Part shown: positions 60,155-64,000 of the stretch, in pieces | Numbering within the stretch: position 1 is the first letter of the stretch | Layout of the letters: each line of letters begins with the position of its first letter | NCBI RefSeq assembly: GCF_042675705.1 | Contig: NZ_JBHTJJ010000001.1 | Reading direction: 5' to 3' (one strand) | Source of the DNA: Ruegeria arenilitoris | GTDB taxonomy: Bacteria > Pseudomonadota > Alphaproteobacteria > Rhodobacterales > Rhodobacteraceae | DNA length: 64,000 nt | Translations under genes and position numbers: made by a program | The notes under the pieces: model-generated | Told to the model about the DNA's origin: nothing | The model's input: only the letters and a program-made list of their open reading frames with translations | Database searches by the model: none

Positions 60155-60808
60155 CTATAGCGAAAATGCACACTCGGCCGAAAACGCCGGCAGTACCGGT
60201 GCGTTTGCGTTGAAGCCATGACGCCATGTCACCCGCCCATCGGACTTTCGACCAATGCGAACGGTGCCCAGGTTGCCTTCGACGAACAGGCAAGCGATGC
60301 GGCCATGATCTTTCAGTTGATCGAGCAGGGCATCGGGCAGACGTTCCACACCGCCCTGGATGATGATGACATCATAGGGGCCATGCTCGGCCGCCCCCTG
60401 CTCCAAAGGTCCGACATGAATGATCGCGTTGTCGATATCCGCCTCCATCAGGCGGGACTGCGCGTCGGCTGCGTTGGCCTCGTCATCCTCGACGCCCACC
60501 ACAAGCTGCGCCATGTTCGCGGCGACGGCGGTCGAGTATCCGAACGCCGGGGCGATATCCAGAACCACCTCGTCATTCGAAATATTCAATGCATCCAGCA
60601 TCTTCGCCAGAGTCCTCGGCTCCAGAAGGCAGCGCCCATTGCCGAGGTCGATCAGGTCACCAGCATAGGCCACCTCGCGACTGGCATCCGGCACGAAGTT
60701 CTCGCGCTGGACCTTCAGCATTGAATCGATGATCGGGAATTTGGTGACATCAGAGGGCCTGACCTGAGTGTCTACCATCGTGTGGCGTCGGGCTGCGAAA
60801 TCCGTCAT
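60155..60808 (-). CDS. protein-L-isoaspartate O-methyltransferase-like protein
   Basis: The 217-residue protein has the Pcm pattern: MVDTQVRPSDVTKFPIIDSM, FVPDASREVAYAGDL and LLEPRTLAKMLDAL. The SAM-binding motif I is degenerate: VLDIAPAFGYSTA instead of the glycine-rich VLEIGTGSGY, so the activity is in doubt. It sits 95 bases upstream of tolC, the usual alphaproteobacterial pairing, and may be a specialised methyltransferase-like factor. The ATG at 60808 gives the family length. Confidence 0.82.
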   Translation of the reverse strand: MTDFAARRHTMVDTQVRPSDVTKFPIIDSMLKVQRENFVPDASREVAYAGDLIDLGNGRCLLEPRTLAKMLDALNISNDEVVLDIAPAFGYSTAVAANMAQLVVGVEDDEANAADAQSRLMEADIDNAIIHVGPLEQGAAEHGPYDVIIIQGGVERLPDALLDQLKDHGRIACLFVEGNLGTVRIGRKSDGRVTWRHGFNANAPVLPAFSAECAFSL

Positions 60809-61035
60809 GTGACCGCTCGTATATTTCCCATGGTTGCTCGGCTTTTGCCACATCCGATCCCGCCCGGCAACGGCCAGCCCGGCAAAAATTGCAGGCCGCG
60901 ACAAAAGTTGCCACTACGCTGACCGACCATCCTACGCCGTGGCCGGCGGAATTTTCAGCAACCCTCTGGACGTTGTTCTGGAAAGCTGCTAGAACCGCGT
61001 CTGCACCACGTCAAGTAATTGAAATTGCTTGAAAA

Positions 61036-61109
61036 GGCGAGTTGGCGGAGTGGTGACGCAGCGGATTGCAAATCCGTGTACACCGGTTCGATTCCGGTAC
61101 TCGCCTCCA
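61036..61109 (+). tRNA. tRNA-Cys(GCA)
   Basis: The 74-base gene folds as a standard cloverleaf: acceptor GGCGAGT pairs with ACTCGCC, the anticodon arm is GGATT-GCA-AATCC, the T loop is GGTTCGATTCC, and CCA is encoded at 61107-61109. Anticodon GCA reads UGC/UGU (cysteine). No integrase lies beside it. Confidence 0.97.
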
Positions 61110-61328
61110 ACTTTCTTGCCTCGCACTGCATCGCTGTTCTCTGGTCCTAATAGTAATCGACTGGAACAGTTTGTTGATACGAAACGCCAAAACACGTGCG
61201 GAGATGGTTAGCGCAGCCGAGCTAACCAGTAACTATCGGGCAAGGGTTTAGTCAGCGCAGGAGCACCACCTACGCACTCGATCCATGCAAGACACCTCCG
61301 AAACCGCGCGTTTGCGCTGACCGTCCGA

Positions 61329-62285
61329 TCAGACCGCGCTTCTACCTTGCGGAATCACCTCGTACCCCGGCTCTTCCGGTTCATCGTCCTGCATCTCGGC
61401 CGGAAAACCGGGCGCGGAAATGCTCAGCCCGGTTGCATCCTCGAGCCGCCGAATGATGTTGGGCGACAGCTCGCGCTCGCCATAGCGGGCGATGGCGTCG
61501 TCGAAAATCTTGATCATCAACGGGTTCATCTCCAAAGGCACGCCGGCGCGGTCGGCGACCTCCTGGAACAGGCCGATATCCTTTTTCACCAGATCCATGG
61601 TGAAGGAAATATCGCGCGAGCCGTTCAGTATCACCTGGCTTTCGGTCTCATGCACGAAGGACGTGCCGGACGAGATCTTGATCGCCTCGTAGGTCGTGTT
61701 CAGGTCCATCCCAGCGGCCTTGGCGGTCACCAGCGCCTCGGCGCAGGTGATCAGGTTGGCAGTGGCCAGATAGTTGGTTAGCACCTTCAGAACCGAGGCC
61801 GTGCCCAGATCGCCGGTATGCAGAATGCGCCGGCCCATCGTCGTCAGGAACGGCAGAATCCGCTCGAACGTTGCCCGGTCGCAGCCCGCGAAGATCGAGA
61901 TATTGCCCGTGGCCGCCCGGTGGCACCCGCCCGAAACCGGGCAGTCCACCGCCGCCCCGCCGCGCTCGATCACCATGGCCCCCAGGCGTTTGACCTCGGC
62001 CTCGTCAGTGGTGGACATCTCCATCCAGATCTTGCCGTAGGTCACCTCGGGCAGCATCTGCCCCATCACCGCGTCCGAGGCAGCGGGCGACGGCAGGCAG
62101 GTGATGACCGCATCGCAATCGCGCATCATCTGCGCCGGGCTTTCACCGGCCTTAGCGCCCTTGGCGGAGAACTCCGCCACAAGATCGGGGTTAAGGTCGT
62201 ATACCGTCAGTTCGATACCGTTGCGCAGCAGCGACCCCGACAGCTTGCCCCCCACATTGCCCAAACCGATGAACCCGACCTTCAT
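61329..62285 (-). CDS. beta-hydroxyacid dehydrogenase (3-hydroxyisobutyrate dehydrogenase family)
   Basis: The 318-residue enzyme has the NAD(P) Rossmann motif (GFIGLGNVGGKLSGSLL), the substrate-binding DCPVSGGCHRAATGN and the catalytic lysine in VLKVLTNYL. The family reduces or oxidises small beta-hydroxyacids (tartronate semialdehyde, 3-hydroxyisobutyrate). The substrate is not determined. GGAGGG precedes the ATG at 62285. It is divergent from a LysR gene 108 bases away, so control by that regulator is likely. Confidence 0.88.
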   Translation of the reverse strand: MKVGFIGLGNVGGKLSGSLLRNGIELTVYDLNPDLVAEFSAKGAKAGESPAQMMRDCDAVITCLPSPAASDAVMGQMLPEVTYGKIWMEMSTTDEAEVKRLGAMVIERGGAAVDCPVSGGCHRAATGNISIFAGCDRATFERILPFLTTMGRRILHTGDLGTASVLKVLTNYLATANLITCAEALVTAKAAGMDLNTTYEAIKISSGTSFVHETESQVILNGSRDISFTMDLVKKDIGLFQEVADRAGVPLEMNPLMIKIFDDAIARYGERELSPNIIRRLEDATGLSISAPGFPAEMQDDEPEEPGYEVIPQGRSAV

Positions 62286-62393
62286 GTTCTGCCCTCCTGC
62301 AGGCGCAATTTCGTTGGCCCGAGTATTTCCGTTGCCCACCGACAAAAGAAACGAATAAAAAGTCAGTTTAGATGCAAAATATTTTGGTGCTGA

Positions 62394-63269
62394 ATGGACC
62401 GCCTGCCCAATCCGGCCTGGCTGCGCAGCTTCGAGGCCGCTGCCCGCCACCTGAATTTCACAACCGCCGCGCAGGAACTGGGCCTGACGCAAACGGCGGT
62501 TTCGCTGCATATCCGCTCGCTCGAGGCGGACCTCGGGCAGCCGCTTTTTGCCCGCAACGCACGACACCTGTCGCTGACCGAGCTGGGCCAGTCCTATGCG
62601 CTGACCGTGCGCCGGGCATTGTCGGATATCGCGCTATCCACCAACAGCTTGTTCGGCCCCGCCTCGCGACAGGCGCTGACCATCCGGGCGGCGATATCGA
62701 CGATGACCTACTGGATCGCGGCCGAGCTGCCCGCGTTCAGCGCGCAGCACCCCGAGATCCCGGTGCGGCTGGTGTCGCATATCTGGAACGACTCGGCCGC
62801 GCCTGCCGATGTGGACGTGGAAATCCGGCTGGGCTATGGCGACTGGCCCGGTGTTGCGGCCGACCGGCTGTGCTCGGAGCGGCTGGTGCCCATCTGCCGG
62901 GCGCAGGACCCGGCGCCAGACCTGCGCAACGGCCCGTTGATCCACATTCTGGGGTACGAGGACAACTGGGCGCGGTACTTCGAGGCGACGGACACCGACC
63001 TGCCCGACCGCCCCGCGCGGCATTCGGCGGATACGACCGTCACGGCGCTGCAACTGGTGATGGCCGGCGCGGGCTACGCTACCGTTCTGGAGCGGTTCGC
63101 GCTCAACGCCATCGCCCAGGGCGCGCCGATCCGGATTGCGGGGCCGGCGATTCCCTTTGCCCAGTCGCACTACCTGATCCGCAGCGTCAGCGCGGCGCCT
63201 CCGTCCATCCCCGCCCAGTTGTTCCTCGCGTGGTTGCGCGACCGATTGGCCGGTGATGCCGCGGACTGA
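62394..63269 (+). CDS. LysR-family regulator (GcvA-like)
   Basis: The 291-residue protein has an N-terminal winged helix (LRSFEAAARHLNFTTAAQEL, then TQTAVSLHIRSLEADLGQPL) and a C-terminal effector domain typical of GcvA-type LysR regulators. It is divergent from the hydroxyacid dehydrogenase gene, its most likely target. The effector may be the enzyme substrate. No other local targets are obvious. Confidence 0.87.
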   Translation: MDRLPNPAWLRSFEAAARHLNFTTAAQELGLTQTAVSLHIRSLEADLGQPLFARNARHLSLTELGQSYALTVRRALSDIALSTNSLFGPASRQALTIRAAISTMTYWIAAELPAFSAQHPEIPVRLVSHIWNDSAAPADVDVEIRLGYGDWPGVAADRLCSERLVPICRAQDPAPDLRNGPLIHILGYEDNWARYFEATDTDLPDRPARHSADTTVTALQLVMAGAGYATVLERFALNAIAQGAPIRIAGPAIPFAQSHYLIRSVSAAPPSIPAQLFLAWLRDRLAGDAAD

Positions 63270-63344
63270 CCCCGGCAAGTCGCTTTTTCGATCCGACGCA
63301 AAGCACTTGCCCCTGCGCGCTTGACAACCCCCCTGCCCGTACCG

Positions 63345-63530
63345 CATGTCGCTTGCGTTGGTGTCTGTGCAAACAGATGAAAAGGGAATGCGTCAGCGGT
63401 TTTCCGTCAAACGCAGCCGCCCCCGCGACCGTGACCGGAGAGGGTGCCCAAATGCCACTGGCCGCAGGCCGGGAAGGCGGGACATCCGACAGAGCACTGC
63501 TCTGACATCCGCAAGCCGGGAGACCTGCCA
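63345..63530 (+). ncRNA. adenosylcobalamin (B12) riboswitch
   Basis: Conserved cobalamin-riboswitch blocks appear in order: GTGTCTGTGC, AAAGGGAATGCGTC, CGCCCCCGCGACCGTGA, GCCACTG, GGGAAGGCG and the B12 box AGCCGGGAGACCTGCC (63514-63529). A long inverted repeat follows (GCCCGA/TCGGGC with inner CCGGA/TCCGG, 63533-63571) and may be the expression platform that closes when cobalamin binds. It precedes a DUF1636 gene, which in this group begins a cobW/cobN operon. Confidence 0.95.
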
Positions 63531-63627
63531 ACGCCCGAAGACAAACCGGACGGGGTGTTCCGGTGTCGGGCCCATGTCCGCAACGTGGCCCGCGCATACC
63601 CCGTCCCCCGACAACCGAGTGATGGGG

Positions 63628-64000
63628 ATGAGAGACGTGACCGAGACCACACCAGTCGAGCTGCTGGTCTGCACCACCTGCCGACGCGGGCTGCCCATCG
63701 AGGACGACGCCCAGCGCCCCGGCACGCTGCTGCACAAGGCGCTGGCCGCCGCCGACCTGCCCGAAGGCATCACCCTGAAGCCGGTCGAATGCCTGTCGAA
63801 CTGCGACCAGGGCTGCTCGATCGTTCTGCGCGGCGGGCCGTCGCGCTGGACCTTCGTCTATGAGAACCTCAACGAATCCGACCATGTCGAGATCATCGTC
63901 GAAGGCGCCACCAAGTACCTGGCCGCCGATGATGGCCTTGTGAAATGGCGCGACCGCCCCGAACATTTCCGCAAGAACTGCGCCGCCCGCATACCCCCGA
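63628..64000 (+). CDS. DUF1636 protein (5' part, cut by window end)
   Basis: The open frame runs to the end of the window without a stop, so it is truncated. It carries cysteines in LVCTTCRRG and VECLSNCDQGCSIVLRG, a ferredoxin-like metal-binding layout typical of DUF1636. These genes usually stand just before cobW and cobN and probably help metal handling in cobalamin synthesis; this is inferred from context. The ATG at 63628 is one choice; ATG 63622 and GTG 63637 are also in frame. It lies behind the cobalamin riboswitch. Confidence 0.8.
   Translation, partial: MRDVTETTPVELLVCTTCRRGLPIEDDAQRPGTLLHKALAAADLPEGITLKPVECLSNCDQGCSIVLRGGPSRWTFVYENLNESDHVEIIVEGATKYLAADDGLVKWRDRPEHFRKNCAARIPP

Noticed and set aside
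61206..61227. GGTTAGC/GCTAACC inverted repeat downstream of tRNA-Cys, considered as an attachment site
   Set aside because: No integrase, no repeated tRNA 3' end and no foreign-looking segment nearby; it is probably a small hairpin.

Overview
The window is a contiguous piece of a high-GC alphaproteobacterial chromosome, most likely from the Roseobacter group of Rhodobacterales (Ruegeria/Phaeobacter-like). The evidence is the gene content: class I PHA synthase with phasin and PhaR, ThyX, an LdtR-like MarR protein, SdhE, a Pcm-like/TolC pair, Co-type nitrile hydratase, a PopZ-like protein, and cobQ plus a cobalamin riboswitch upstream of a DUF1636 gene. Many genes overlap by 1-4 bases (ATGA, GTGA or TGATG), so translational coupling is common. 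I see no phage, integrase, transposase, CRISPR array or rRNA. The one RNA gene is tRNA-Cys(GCA).

Layout. 0-4 kb: the end of an EamA transporter, thiN, a large acidic protein of unknown role and an outer-membrane barrel. 4-9.5 kb: purA, a complete nitrile hydratase operon (alpha, beta, activator), secG and pyrG. 9.5-11.5 kb: DUF1330, two TerB-like proteins and a cytosolic PhnD-like protein. 11.6-15 kb: a polar amino-acid ABC importer. 15-16 kb: a small mer-like locus (MerR, a MerT-like protein and a GDCCV protein) with a textbook MerR promoter but no merA. 16-22 kb: a gamma-glutamylation amine-catabolism cluster (two glutamine-synthetase-like ligases, a class I amidotransferase, a PuuB-like oxidase) followed by a DegT-type aminotransferase; two of its genes share a TTTGATCAAA palindrome upstream. 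22-27 kb: the PHA locus (phaR, phasin, phaC, divergent phaZ) with three CTGC-N3-GCAG sites. 28-31 kb: a tightly overlapping set of two alpha/beta hydrolases, a VOC protein and an M15-like protein.

31-36 kb: thrS, then a four-gene cluster that reads as a bufferin (copper metallophore) pathway: a Cys-containing DUF2282 precursor, a DUF692 MNIO enzyme, a DUF2063 partner and a DoxX membrane protein. A terminator-like hairpin separates precursor from enzymes. I consider this the most notable system in the window. 36-50 kb: housekeeping and mixed genes (ArsC/Spx-like, cold-shock protein, thyX, gloA-like, two DUF1194 paralogues, LdtR-like, sdhE, XRE, aspartate aminotransferase, MATE pump, ppk2, epoxide hydrolase-like, AhpD-like, parE), ending in an AT-rich orphan gene and a REP-like repeat. 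50-60 kb: small secreted and membrane proteins, a GT2, ygfZ, an ABC exporter membrane domain without ATPase, efp, DUF6280, cobQ, a PopZ-like protein, a TolC-type channel and a Pcm-like protein. 61-64 kb: tRNA-Cys, a beta-hydroxyacid dehydrogenase divergent from a LysR regulator, then a cobalamin riboswitch and a truncated DUF1636 gene that probably begins a cob operon.

All calls come from reading the translated sequence and motifs; no database search was run. Gene boundaries were adjusted where a better start codon or ribosome-binding site was visible.
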